64,000 bases of DNA. Source: Carboxylicivirga sediminis. GTDB lineage: Bacteria > Bacteroidota > Bacteroidia > Bacteroidales > Marinilabiliaceae. This document shows positions 25,857 through 34,927 of the stretch, one piece after another (positions within the stretch are counted from its first letter, which is position 1; each line of letters opens with the position of its first letter). The translations under genes were made by a program, and so were the position numbers. The notes beneath the pieces are model-generated. The model saw only the letters and a list, made by a program, of their open reading frames with translations. It had not been told where the DNA came from and did no database searches. The stretch lies in assembly GCF_018156225.1 (NCBI RefSeq), contig NZ_JAGTAR010000014.1, positions 76,261-140,260 of the forward strand, read 5' to 3'.

Positions 25857-28286
25857 TTAAGTGAGCAGTTTATCCATTTTTCGGTTAAATACTTCCCCAT
25901 ATAAAGTTTCATAATCGTAGCAGAATTTTTGGTAAGTTTCAAGTGCCCGCCCATGGTGCCCGATGCTATAAAGCCAATTAATTTCAAGCGATAAGGCAGT
26001 TTCACTTAAGGGATCGTACTTCCTGATGGCGGCAGTAATTATTGGAATAATTCGATGGGAGTTTTTAGCTATTTCAATAATATCAGGATCCGTTAAAAGT
26101 AGAATGATTTCATTTTCAATTTCATTTTTAAAGGTGTCGATTAACTCATTTCGGGTTTGTGATAGAAAATTACCATCAAGCAAAGTGTTAAGAAACATCT
26201 GAAGGTTGTCGATGTTACGTTCTTTGTTCAGTTGTTGTTTAACCTTTTCGTAGGTGACTAAATCGCATGTATAAGAAGCAGGTAGCTCTAAAATCCATTT
26301 TTTATTGGATGAGTAGGTGATTTGTATACCTGTTGAATCATTTAATAACTTCCTTAATCGCTGCATGTAGGTACTCCTGTTGTTCTTTGCCCTGTCTTTA
26401 GAAATGCCGGGCCAGAGGTCTTCTGATAGCTGTCTGGATGAAACACCTTCTTTGTTGTTTCGATAGGTGTGCCACAGGAGATATATCAGCAATTGTTTTT
26501 CCTTTGGCGATAATTCCGTAGCCAGGTTATGACCATCGCTGGTGATGATCCGAAGTTCACCGAATGTTAATATGCAAGAACTTACCTGACGAGTCTGCTC
26601 AGTATTAATTGCCGGGGAGTTTGTCGTTTTGTTGACTTTATCAGGTTGAGTTATTGATTTTGGCGATCGCAGTTTTATCCACCAAATAGTTAATGCCAGA
26701 GCTGCTAAAGCAAGTGCCATTAGAACAGTAATTAAACGATAGTTTTTATGGCTGCTTTCAAGTTGGCTAAGTTGAATGATTTCATTGTCAGACAGTGCCC
26801 GGTTCCAGATAATTAAATCGTCCATAAATCCCTGGTAGTATTCACCCCAGATGTTTGTACCAATCAAAAGGGCATGGTCTGTATTGTCTATCTCTCCTAT
26901 TTTTGATATTCCAATCATTTCCCCGTCTTGAAAAAATGTGAGCTGGTTGTTAGGTTCGTTAACAATTGCCAGGTGATGCCATGTATTCGGTTCAATTGGG
27001 TAGTCTTTAAAGTTGATGTCTGAAACATCGGTATGTGTAAAGGTTAACCAACTGTTTCTAATCTTCATTGAAAAAATATTTGCCAAACCAACCAGACTAT
27101 GATCCTGCTCCATCTTTTCTGGTTTCACCCAGATGCTAATGGTAATCGGCTTTTTAAAATCAATGTTTAAATGGGAGCCGCAATCGATATAATCTCCTTG
27201 ACCATCAAAATAAAACACCTTGCCTCGCTCATCGTCTTTTTGCAACATGGTATTTGACGATGCATATATGTTATCAACATGATTAGCACCTGGCGCCTCA
27301 GAATTATCAAAGTTAAATTGTATTACTTGCTTGTGATTAAGTGGCAAAGGAATAGCAGTTATAGGTACTTCAACCATTTCATGTTCCGCTGTAAATCTGA
27401 AGATATCCGGAGAGAATCTGTAGCCTTTTGCTTTGGGTGTAATTTCGAATTTGTACTGCTGCTCCGGTGCAATGGGGAAGCATACTCGACCACCACTTAT
27501 AAAGCCTGGTTTCTCACTGATTTTTACCGGCGCAAACACCTTGTTATCCAAAGTGAATTTAACCGTTCGAAAGGCCGTTTGATTAATGATATTGGTGATG
27601 CTTATGCCTTGTTCCGCTTCATACCTTTTACAAACAATAAAATGCGGTCGTTTACCCGTATTATCCCATAGCTTTAACAGGTTAATAACCGGTTGGCTAT
27701 ACTCAGTATTTAGACTTTTAACCCAAGTGTTTATCGGTCCATTAATAATTGTATCTGAAGAATCAAGGTTTATTTTTGTTAGTAAGAAGTCATTGGCTCT
27801 TTCATGGATTGAAATACTATCACCACTGTTAGTTATATAGTCGTTGAAATCAAAACTATAAAGAGTTGTTCCTTTTGAGAAAGAAATGAGAGTGTTTGAA
27901 TCTAAGATACAGGAGTATAGTTGTGTACCCAGTCTTTGTTTAGTTTCAACAAGTAACTTGTCAAGAGTACTTTGTTCAATGGCTTTATTCCATACAGAAT
28001 CACTATGATGTTGATTGATTATGATGAAACGTGAATTTGGGGCTTGAGTAAGTTTGCTTGATAGTGTTTTAAAAACGCTTACTAAACAGTTATAATCAGT
28101 ACATGTCGGAATAAAAGTGTCGATTCCTTTTTCAATGCCAGATGTTACCTCCAATTCAGATTCAACTTCAAGTACAACTCTACTATGACATCCCAACATT
28201 TTTTTATCTAATGGAGATTGTGCATATAGACAGGTGGAAAAAAGAAGACTTAATACGAGCTGTAGATAGCGAATTTCTGGGTTCAT
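25857..28286 (-). CDS. Membrane-spanning LamG sensor with C-terminal winged-helix / BTAD-like regulator
   Basis: The product has 809 residues with this layout: signal peptide (1-22); unassigned exported region (~23-310); a LamG/concanavalin-like jellyroll (~321-508: VFYFDGQGDYIDCG, ITISIWVKPE, NTWHHLAIV, FMDDLIIWNRALSDNEI); one membrane helix (~518-536); a linker; an OmpR/SARP-type winged helix (~572-668: ELSPKEKQLLIYLLW, STYMQRLRKLLND); and a helical BTAD-like tail. It would let a sugar or glycan bound outside the cell act directly on transcription, with no kinase or receiver. It is first in the run with doxX and the oxidoreductase gene, so it probably controls them or the divergent sugar genes. 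Confidence 0.85.
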   Translation of the reverse strand: MNPEIRYLQLVLSLLFSTCLYAQSPLDKKMLGCHSRVVLEVESELEVTSGIEKGIDTFIPTCTDYNCLVSVFKTLSSKLTQAPNSRFIIINQHHSDSVWNKAIEQSTLDKLLVETKQRLGTQLYSCILDSNTLISFSKGTTLYSFDFNDYITNSGDSISIHERANDFLLTKINLDSSDTIINGPINTWVKSLNTEYSQPVINLLKLWDNTGKRPHFIVCKRYEAEQGISITNIINQTAFRTVKFTLDNKVFAPVKISEKPGFISGGRVCFPIAPEQQYKFEITPKAKGYRFSPDIFRFTAEHEMVEVPITAIPLPLNHKQVIQFNFDNSEAPGANHVDNIYASSNTMLQKDDERGKVFYFDGQGDYIDCGSHLNIDFKKPITISIWVKPEKMEQDHSLVGLANIFSMKIRNSWLTFTHTDVSDINFKDYPIEPNTWHHLAIVNEPNNQLTFFQDGEMIGISKIGEIDNTDHALLIGTNIWGEYYQGFMDDLIIWNRALSDNEIIQLSQLESSHKNYRLITVLMALALAALALTIWWIKLRSPKSITQPDKVNKTTNSPAINTEQTRQVSSCILTFGELRIITSDGHNLATELSPKEKQLLIYLLWHTYRNNKEGVSSRQLSEDLWPGISKDRAKNNRSTYMQRLRKLLNDSTGIQITYSSNKKWILELPASYTCDLVTYEKVKQQLNKERNIDNLQMFLNTLLDGNFLSQTRNELIDTFKNEIENEIILLLTDPDIIEIAKNSHRIIPIITAAIRKYDPLSETALSLEINWLYSIGHHGRALETYQKFCYDYETLYGEVFNRKMDKLLT

Positions 28287-28400
28287 AGATAATTAGTGTT
28301 GTAAGGCAAATATAAGTTTTTAAAGAGTAAATGGATTCTGCTTGGGCAATAATCGTGGATTAAAATAAATGTAAACAGACATAACTTTGAGTGCTTTTTG

Positions 28401-28408
28401 TATCTTTG
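28401..28408 (+). promoter_or_regulatory. Candidate -7 element of dnaB
   Basis: TATCTTTG fits the Bacteroidota TAnnTTTG consensus and lies 28 nt upstream of the dnaB ATG. No TTG is seen at the expected -33 distance. Confidence 0.3.
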
Positions 28409-28436
28409 CCTCTCCGAATTTTTCCAAGTTAGATAT

Positions 28437-29987
28437 ATGGCAGATAATAGATATTCAAATCGCAAAAAGCCTGTTGCGGGCTTAGAAATGGGTAAACTAC
28501 CACCTCAGGTGACTGAACTGGAGGAAGCGGTTTTGGGTGCTTTATTGCTGGAAAAAGAGGCTTTCCTAAATGTGTCGGAACTACTGAAGCCAGAGCATTT
28601 TTATAAGGAAGCCCATCAGCATATCTATAAAGCCATTATGGATTTGGAGGCGCATGAGCAGCCGGTTGATATGCTAACGGTTACCCAGCAGCTCAAGAAA
28701 ATGGGTAAGCTGGAGGAGTGCGGAGGTGCTTTTTACATCACTCAATTGACCAGTAAAGTGGCATCGGCTGCCCACATCGAATACCATGCGCGTATCATTT
28801 GGCAAAAATATTTGCAGCGTCAGATGATTCACATCTCAAGCGATTTGCAAAGTAAAGCCTACGACGATGGTATTGATGTAAATGACTTGCTGGAAGAGGC
28901 AGAAAGTACCTTTTTTATGCTTTCGCAAGGAAGCATGAAGCGTGATGCTACGCAGATTAATCCGGTTATTCAGGATGCAATTGATCGTATTAAGGCCGCA
29001 TCTGAGCGTTCGGATGGTTTAAGTGGTGTGGCATCAGGATTTACGGCTTTGGACCGTATTACGTCTGGATGGCAGGGCTCGGCTTTGATTATTATTGCGG
29101 CACGTCCGGCGATGGGTAAAACAGCTTTTGTGCTGTCCATGACTCGCCAGATGTCGTTGAACCATAAGATTCCGGTGGCCATCTTCTCGCTGGAGATGTC
29201 TAATGTCGAATTGGTGAACCGATTGATTGTATCGGAAACAGAGCTCTCTGCCGATAAAATCAAGAAAGGTAATCTGGCTCCATACGAATGGGAACAGCTT
29301 GACCATAAAATACAGAACCTGATTGATGCTCCTATTTTTGTGGATGACACGGCCGGCTTATCGGTGTTTGAGTTACGTGCCAAGTGTCGTCGACTAAAAA
29401 AGCAGCACGATATACAATGTGTGATTATTGACTACCTGCAGCTGATGAATGCCAGCGGTATGAATCCTGGCTCTCGTCAGGAAGAGGTGAGTTTGATATC
29501 ACGTAACCTCAAAGGTTTGGCCAAAGAACTGGATGTGCCAATTATTGCCCTGTCACAGCTTAACCGTGGTGTGGAAGGTCGTGCAGGAGCCGAAGGAAAG
29601 CGTCCGCAGCTGTCAGACCTGCGTGAATCAGGTGCGATTGAGCAGGATGCCGATATGGTGTGTTTTATTCACCGTCCTGAATATTATCGTATTACTGAGG
29701 ATGAACAGGGAAACTCATTAATTGGTATGGCCGAAATCATTATAGCCAAACACCGTGCAGGGCCAACAGCTGATGTACGCTTACGATTCCGCGCCGAACT
29801 GGCACGTTTCCAGGATGTGGAAGATGCTGAGTTTGATGATAGCGGTTTTGGTCAGAGTGCACCATCTCAAACATTTGGTTCTAAAATGAACCAAAATGCT
29901 GAGTCAGATGCTGTATCGCAATCGGGTGGGCAACAATTGCCCGAGTTTCCTGATGGCCCGGGCTTTAATAGTGATGTGCCTTTTTAA
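28437..29987 (+). CDS. dnaB: Replicative DNA helicase
   Basis: This hexameric helicase unwinds the chromosome at the fork. The ATG at 28437 (MADNRYSNRKKP) is chosen over an upstream TTG at 28398. The N-terminal collar domain is LPPQVTELEEAVLGALLLEK. The RecA-like motor has Walker A ARPAMGKTAFVLSM, an IFSLEMSN helix, Walker B VIIDYLQLM and the arginine/sensor stretch LSQLNRGVEGR, then SDLRESGAIEQDADMVCFIH. 516 residues, with no intein. The C-terminal tail is Gln/Ser/Gly-rich and disordered. Confidence 0.97.
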   Translation: MADNRYSNRKKPVAGLEMGKLPPQVTELEEAVLGALLLEKEAFLNVSELLKPEHFYKEAHQHIYKAIMDLEAHEQPVDMLTVTQQLKKMGKLEECGGAFYITQLTSKVASAAHIEYHARIIWQKYLQRQMIHISSDLQSKAYDDGIDVNDLLEEAESTFFMLSQGSMKRDATQINPVIQDAIDRIKAASERSDGLSGVASGFTALDRITSGWQGSALIIIAARPAMGKTAFVLSMTRQMSLNHKIPVAIFSLEMSNVELVNRLIVSETELSADKIKKGNLAPYEWEQLDHKIQNLIDAPIFVDDTAGLSVFELRAKCRRLKKQHDIQCVIIDYLQLMNASGMNPGSRQEEVSLISRNLKGLAKELDVPIIALSQLNRGVEGRAGAEGKRPQLSDLRESGAIEQDADMVCFIHRPEYYRITEDEQGNSLIGMAEIIIAKHRAGPTADVRLRFRAELARFQDVEDAEFDDSGFGQSAPSQTFGSKMNQNAESDAVSQSGGQQLPEFPDGPGFNSDVPF

Positions 29988-30018
29988 TGTGTAGTTGAAC
30001 TATTGCTTCTGATATCAA

Positions 30019-31665
30019 TTAATATAAATCTTCACGGATTATATTATTATTGCGTTGCTCACGCAGATAGGCTCTGGCCTCCTGTTCACTCATGCCTTTG
30101 GCATTCATGTATATATGTACCAGTGTTTGCTTCACCTGGTCACCCATCTTATTGTGCCCGCAAAGATAAATCATAGCGCCATCATCCAGCCATTCCAGCA
30201 GGCGATCCTGATAATCGATTAGGCGTTGTTGTACATACTCTTTCTGCTCCTGATCACGTGAGAATGCTGTATTGATAAAGGCCAGGGTATTATTCTTGTA
30301 GTAATCAATCAGCTCATCTTCGTACAAAAAGTCAGTGGTTTGGTGTTTATCGCCCCAAATGAGCCAGGCTTTATTTTTGATGCCTTGAGCCTTTAAATCC
30401 TGCAGGAATGCTCTGTAAGGAGCAATGCCGGTTCCAACACCAATCATAATAAGCGGTGTTGCCGGGTCGTCTGGTAAGTGAAAGGAGGGATTGGCAACCA
30501 GCCTGAAATGAATTTCGGCTCCTTCTTCTAAGCTTTCATTAACATAGGTTGAGCCAGCGCCTTCATATTCCCGTTCTTTTTGCTGAAACCGAATGGTTTT
30601 TACTGTCAGGTCAATTTGATCGGCCTTAGCTTTAGCACCTGATGCAATTGAATAGTAGCGCGAGTGCAGTGGTTGCAAAATACTAATAAACTCATCTGCA
30701 TCCATTTGGCACGGATAGTCTTTAATTAAGTCCAGCACATCAGATGATACCAGGTAATCTCGTAGTGCTTCTTTATCATTGTAAAGTCTTTTCAGACTTT
30801 CATTGATGTTAATTTTCATGTATCGCCTGATGACAGGACGTGTTAACTTAGTAATCTCAAACTGGTGCAGTAAAGCGTATTCAAGTGTATGGCTATTGGA
30901 AATCAACTGCTGTGACTGATTCAGGTTAAGTGTATCAATAATCTGATCAACCAGTTTTATCGGGTTACTTGGGATGATTTCTATGCAATCACCCGCTGCA
31001 TAATCTACCTTATTTGTGGTGTTATCCAGTTCGATATGATATACAGCTTGTGGGGTTTCTCCTTTTGTGAGCTGTTGTCGTTTGGTTAATGTTGTTGAAA
31101 TAAAGTCTGGCTCAGTAATCTCAGGTTCAGCTATGGGTGCCTCCTTCTTAACACCGGTAATGGTATCGTAACTATTCTGAATCCATTGAAGTGCTGGTTT
31201 TTTAAAGTCTAAATCACAATCGACGCGACTCATGATGGCTTGTGCTCCTAGTTTTTGAAGTTGTTTTTCAATGGTTTTGCCAGCGCCACAAAAATTGTCG
31301 TAGCTTGAATCTCCCAGGGCACAAACCGCATATTGCAAATTGGGTAACATGGGCATTTCTTCATGTTGCAAAAGGGCAAAAAACTTACGTGCATTCGGTG
31401 GAAGTTCGCCTTCTCCATCAGTACTGACCACCACTAAAAGTTTGTGCTCTGCGGGTAAGCGCCCCACATCATATTTCTCCATGTTATAGCATTCGCTCTC
31501 AATGCCACACTGATGGTAATATTTGTGGGCTTGTTGGGCAACCAGCTGAGCATTACCCGTTTTGGTGCCATATAAGATAGTGATGGGCGGACATTTAATG
31601 TCAGCCTTAATATTGAGGTTAAGTGGTTTATCTTTCTTTTTAATCAAAGCGCTGAAAAATCCCAT
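30019..31665 (-). CDS. Diflavin reductase, sulfite reductase flavoprotein-like
   Basis: The product has 548 residues with three parts: an FMN flavodoxin domain (ILYGTKTGNAQLVAQQAH, VVVSTDGEGELPPNARKF, ALGDSSYDNFCGAGK); an FAD domain with a helical insert (RYYSIASGAKAKA); and an NADPH domain (IMIGVGTGIAPYRAFLQDL, WLIWGDKHQTTDFLYEDEL, YLCGHNKMGDQV). It passes electrons from NADPH through FAD to FMN and on to a partner. CysJ is the nearest family, but no sulfite reductase hemoprotein gene is adjacent, so the partner is unknown. An odd N-terminal basic extension (MGFFSALIKKKDKPLN) precedes the flavodoxin domain. Confidence 0.88.
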   Translation of the reverse strand: MGFFSALIKKKDKPLNLNIKADIKCPPITILYGTKTGNAQLVAQQAHKYYHQCGIESECYNMEKYDVGRLPAEHKLLVVVSTDGEGELPPNARKFFALLQHEEMPMLPNLQYAVCALGDSSYDNFCGAGKTIEKQLQKLGAQAIMSRVDCDLDFKKPALQWIQNSYDTITGVKKEAPIAEPEITEPDFISTTLTKRQQLTKGETPQAVYHIELDNTTNKVDYAAGDCIEIIPSNPIKLVDQIIDTLNLNQSQQLISNSHTLEYALLHQFEITKLTRPVIRRYMKININESLKRLYNDKEALRDYLVSSDVLDLIKDYPCQMDADEFISILQPLHSRYYSIASGAKAKADQIDLTVKTIRFQQKEREYEGAGSTYVNESLEEGAEIHFRLVANPSFHLPDDPATPLIMIGVGTGIAPYRAFLQDLKAQGIKNKAWLIWGDKHQTTDFLYEDELIDYYKNNTLAFINTAFSRDQEQKEYVQQRLIDYQDRLLEWLDDGAMIYLCGHNKMGDQVKQTLVHIYMNAKGMSEQEARAYLREQRNNNIIREDLY

Positions 31666-31686
31666 ATATGATGCGTGTTTTATTAT

Positions 31687-31722
31687 TAAAAAAAAGAAGG
31701 CTTCGGTAAAGTGAGCCTTCTT
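31687..31722 (-). terminator. Terminator of the efflux / LytTR operon
   Basis: On the minus strand AAGAAGGCT pairs with AGCCTTCTT and runs into eight T residues. It lies 34 nt past the response-regulator stop, at the end of the five-gene operon. Confidence 0.88.
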
Positions 31723-31755
31723 AATATTAACAAATATTGGGATGAAAATGTTTGC

Positions 31756-32523
31756 CTATCGGGCCAGCCACTGCTTGAATTTACTGGCTTTATCGCTTGA
31801 GACGATGACCTCAGTATTGGCAGCTGGTTTAAGCTCCAGTTTCAGCTTACTTTTTGAGTAAAGGTGTGCCTCCACAATAGCCAAAACGCTGACAATGAAT
31901 TTACGATTGGCCCGAAAGAATTGTCTGGGATTTAACTCCTCACTCAGTTGTTCAAGTGTTTGGTTAATATCATAGATGCGGCCTTCGTGCGTGCATATAA
32001 AAACCCCGCGGTTTTCTGCATAGATGTAGGCCACGTCATTAATTGGAACCGGTTTTAACTTACCTCTGTAATGCACCAGAAAGCGTTCGCGGTATTCGGG
32101 CTGTACCTGTTGTTGAGCAATCATCTTGCCCAATAGTTGATAATCAATTGATTGTTCTCTGGGTGATTGTGTATTGAGGCGGTATTTATCAAGAACGGCT
32201 TTTAATTTATCGCTGCCAAATGGTTTCAGCAGGTAGCCAATGCTGTTGTGGTTAAATGCCTGGATGGCATATTGATCGTAAGCAGTGGTGAAAATAACCG
32301 GTGTCTCAATGTTTAATTGCTCAAAAAGCTGGAAGCTGTTGCCGTCGGCCAGATGGATGTCCAAAAAAATGAGGTCGACCGAATTATTGCTTAAAAACGC
32401 AATGGTAGATTGCACCGAATCAGTTATCTCACACACCTTTAAATCAGGCGCAACCAATTCGAGCATACTTTTGAGTTTGCGTGCCGATGGCATTTCGTCT
32501 TCTACAATCAATACATTAGTCAT
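31756..32523 (-). CDS. LytTR-family response regulator
   Basis: The product has 255 residues. The receiver domain has the acidic pocket VLIVEDEMPS, the phosphoacceptor Asp in LIFLDIHLAD, the Thr in PVIFTTAYD and Lys in LLKPFG. The LytTR DNA-binding domain follows (FLVHYRGKLKPVPINDVAYI, FFRANRKFIVSV). Its start overlaps the end of the sensor kinase gene by 8 nt, so the pair is translationally coupled. It is the last gene of the efflux operon and probably regulates that operon. Confidence 0.95.
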   Translation of the reverse strand: MTNVLIVEDEMPSARKLKSMLELVAPDLKVCEITDSVQSTIAFLSNNSVDLIFLDIHLADGNSFQLFEQLNIETPVIFTTAYDQYAIQAFNHNSIGYLLKPFGSDKLKAVLDKYRLNTQSPREQSIDYQLLGKMIAQQQVQPEYRERFLVHYRGKLKPVPINDVAYIYAENRGVFICTHEGRIYDINQTLEQLSEELNPRQFFRANRKFIVSVLAIVEAHLYSKSKLKLELKPAANTEVIVSSDKASKFKQWLAR

Positions 32524-33574
32524 GGCTCGGGGGTATAAGTGGGATTAATGATATGTAATGATTATCCTGACTGTAAAACAGCGGTTTTTCGCAATTTAGC
32601 AATTTAAACTTTTCAATGAGGTTGGCCTGGCCTGTTTGTGTTGATACAAACTTATCCGTTTTAAGCTGCAGGTTGTTCTTGATGATAAGTTTGCCATCTG
32701 TTGTTTCAATGGTGATGGTTAACGGATGTTGCTGTGATACCACATTGTGCTTTAAGACGTTTTCAACAACCACCTGCAATGAAAGGGGGGGGATGAGGTA
32801 GTTAGCAAGTTCTCGTTCGATGTTGCAATTATAATCGAACCGATCCTCGTATCGATACTTATACAGGTTGAGGTAGGTTTTAATAAATTCCATTTCCTCT
32901 TCCACGGTCACCAGGTCTTGCTTGTTAATAGAAAGCACATAACGGTATATGGCAGCAAAGTCCTGAATAAACTTATCGGCTTTCTCGGTGCTCTCGTATA
33001 TCAGCGAAGACAGAACACTAAGGTTATTAAATAGAAAATGGTGATCCAATTGCTCTTTCAGGGCTGTGTATTTGGTGTTGATTTGCTCCTTCTCGAGTTG
33101 CGTTATTTTCAGCTCCAGTTGGTTGCGTTCCTCTGTAGCCACTATCATTTCAACCACAACCATTAATAAGGCACTAACCATTAGTGGCATAATGAAAATA
33201 ATGATGCGGAATTGTTCTTCATTTTGATGTTCGGGCATCCAACCGGCATTAATGGCAAAATTAATCGTCCCAATGATAATGGTTGGGATAATAATGGTTA
33301 TGCCAAAGTCGATAATGGAGCGAACAAGCCAGTTGCGCTTCCATGGGTAGCTGACATTCAGCTTGCGAACCAGGTAATTGTATAAAAACACAAGGCCCAA
33401 GGCTTCGAGGAAGCCAATGGCCATTCTTTCGAGTGGCATATGGCTTATTTCCTCAATGGTTCGGTACTGAAATACAACAGTAAGTGCCATTGCAATCAGT
33501 ATGATGCCAAATAAAATAAATGGCGTCAGCAAGAGCTTTAGTCGCTTGTTTCTGAAAATAATATTGTTAGTCAT
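32516..33574 (-). CDS. LytS-type sensor histidine kinase
   Basis: The product has 352 residues with four membrane helices in the first ~150 residues and almost no extracytoplasmic sequence. A short coiled coil follows, then the His_kinase domain with the phosphoacceptor region KEQLDHHFLFNNLSVLSSLI and an ATPase N-box (PLSLQVVVENVLKHN). The glycine-rich lid near the C-terminus is degenerate (TQTGQANLIEKFKLL), as is often seen in these short 2TM/4TM kinases. It likely senses membrane stress or a lipophilic compound and phosphorylates the overlapping LytTR regulator. It lies 3 nt after the TolC gene. Confidence 0.92.
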   Translation of the reverse strand: MTNNIIFRNKRLKLLLTPFILFGIILIAMALTVVFQYRTIEEISHMPLERMAIGFLEALGLVFLYNYLVRKLNVSYPWKRNWLVRSIIDFGITIIIPTIIIGTINFAINAGWMPEHQNEEQFRIIIFIMPLMVSALLMVVVEMIVATEERNQLELKITQLEKEQINTKYTALKEQLDHHFLFNNLSVLSSLIYESTEKADKFIQDFAAIYRYVLSINKQDLVTVEEEMEFIKTYLNLYKYRYEDRFDYNCNIERELANYLIPPLSLQVVVENVLKHNVVSQQHPLTITIETTDGKLIIKNNLQLKTDKFVSTQTGQANLIEKFKLLNCEKPLFYSQDNHYISLIPLIPPSHD

Positions 33575-33577
33575 TAC

Positions 33578-34927
33578 TTATTGTACTAATTGACCGGATA
33601 ACTGTAACAAGTAGAATTCAGCTGTTTTGGCCTGAAATTGTGCATCGTTATAGTTAGCCGCTACTTTTAGCAGATTTTGCTGTGCCGTTCTGAACTCTAT
33701 GGAAGTCACACGTCCCAGTTGAAACAATTCCTGTGTTTGTTCGAAATTAAGGCGTGCCTGTTCCAGACTGCTCTTTTGCAACTCAACAATTCTACGTTTG
33801 TAAATATAGTCAGTATAAGCATTCGAAGCATCACGCTCAATTTCTGATTTAACCTGATAGGTGCGTTCCTGTTGATTGATGAAATCCAGTTTGGCATTTT
33901 TTTCACGTGTTCGCTGCTGGCTACCATTGAACACATTAAACTTCAGCGATACACCGGCTGTTGTGCCAAGGTTTTGGTTATACAGCAACTGACCGGCATC
34001 ATTATCCTGCCTGTAATAGCCATATTGTCCATAGGCCGATAGGGTTGGGTATTTGCCGGCATTGGCAATTTTCACATCAAACTCACTTATTTGTTCCTGC
34101 TGTTGTTGCGCTACCAGTCTGGCATTGTTCATCAGGGCACCTGCTACTACATTATCGGCCGTTAAATCATCGCGGTAGCTGATGGAATTATCAACTTCAT
34201 AGGAGCTTTGTATGGGAATACCCAGAACCAGGTTGAGGTTTTTGAGGCTCTGAATAAAGGTCTGCTCGGTTTGCAGCACAGTTGTACTGTCATTATTCAT
34301 GTCCACCTCGGCATTGAGCACGTCGAGTTGAGTGGCCTGGCCATATGCTTTTTGGTCAATGGCTTTTTGCCAACGCTCCCGTGAGATGCGCATCGATTCT
34401 TTGGCCAGATGCAGGTTTTGTTGTGAACGACATACCTGGTAATACTCCTGGGCTACCTGCACTATTGTGGCTTCGGTTTGCTGCCTGAAGATAGTTTCCT
34501 GTAAAGCATCGGCACTCTGTAATTTTTTATAAGTGTAAATATTGCCAAATCCATCAAACAGGGTGTAATCAATGCGAGCATTAGCATTGTAAGTGGTTGA
34601 GGCAGCATTGTCCTGCTCAATAATTACACTCGATGCAGAGCCGTCGCTTCCCTGGCTTAGCAGTTCCATCTCGGTATCTTTGTTGGAGTAGTCGGCCCCA
34701 CCACTAAGACTCACTGAAGGCAGAAGCCCGGCATTACCAGCTGAGTTCAGGTTTTGAGCCTTTTGCAACTCGCCACTGGCTATTTTAATGTCGTAGTTGT
34801 TAACCATGGCAATTTCCACTGCTTTTTGCAGTGTCAGTTGCTCGCTGGAATCAGGTAATACCTCCTGCGAATTAGCGGACAGGCATATCCACGCTAGCAG
34901 AAGTGTTGAGATATATTTAGTTTTCAT
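33578..34927 (-). CDS. TolC-family outer membrane efflux channel
   Basis: The product has 449 residues with a signal peptide (ISTLLLAWICLSANSQ). Two homologous halves rich in long amphipathic helices and Gln/Asn are typical of TolC (LTLQKAVEIAMVNNYDIKIA near the start; RRIVELQKSSLEQARLNFEQ and LFQLGRVTSIEFRTAQQNLL near the end). It forms the outer-membrane exit duct for the RND pump, whose gene overlaps its start by 11 nt. Confidence 0.93.
   Translation of the reverse strand: MKTKYISTLLLAWICLSANSQEVLPDSSEQLTLQKAVEIAMVNNYDIKIASGELQKAQNLNSAGNAGLLPSVSLSGGADYSNKDTEMELLSQGSDGSASSVIIEQDNAASTTYNANARIDYTLFDGFGNIYTYKKLQSADALQETIFRQQTEATIVQVAQEYYQVCRSQQNLHLAKESMRISRERWQKAIDQKAYGQATQLDVLNAEVDMNNDSTTVLQTEQTFIQSLKNLNLVLGIPIQSSYEVDNSISYRDDLTADNVVAGALMNNARLVAQQQQEQISEFDVKIANAGKYPTLSAYGQYGYYRQDNDAGQLLYNQNLGTTAGVSLKFNVFNGSQQRTREKNAKLDFINQQERTYQVKSEIERDASNAYTDYIYKRRIVELQKSSLEQARLNFEQTQELFQLGRVTSIEFRTAQQNLLKVAANYNDAQFQAKTAEFYLLQLSGQLVQ

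Noticed and set aside
32516..33574. Sensor kinase as a dead kinase because of its weak glycine lid
   Set aside because: Short LytS-type kinases often have a degenerate lid; the His region and N-box are intact.
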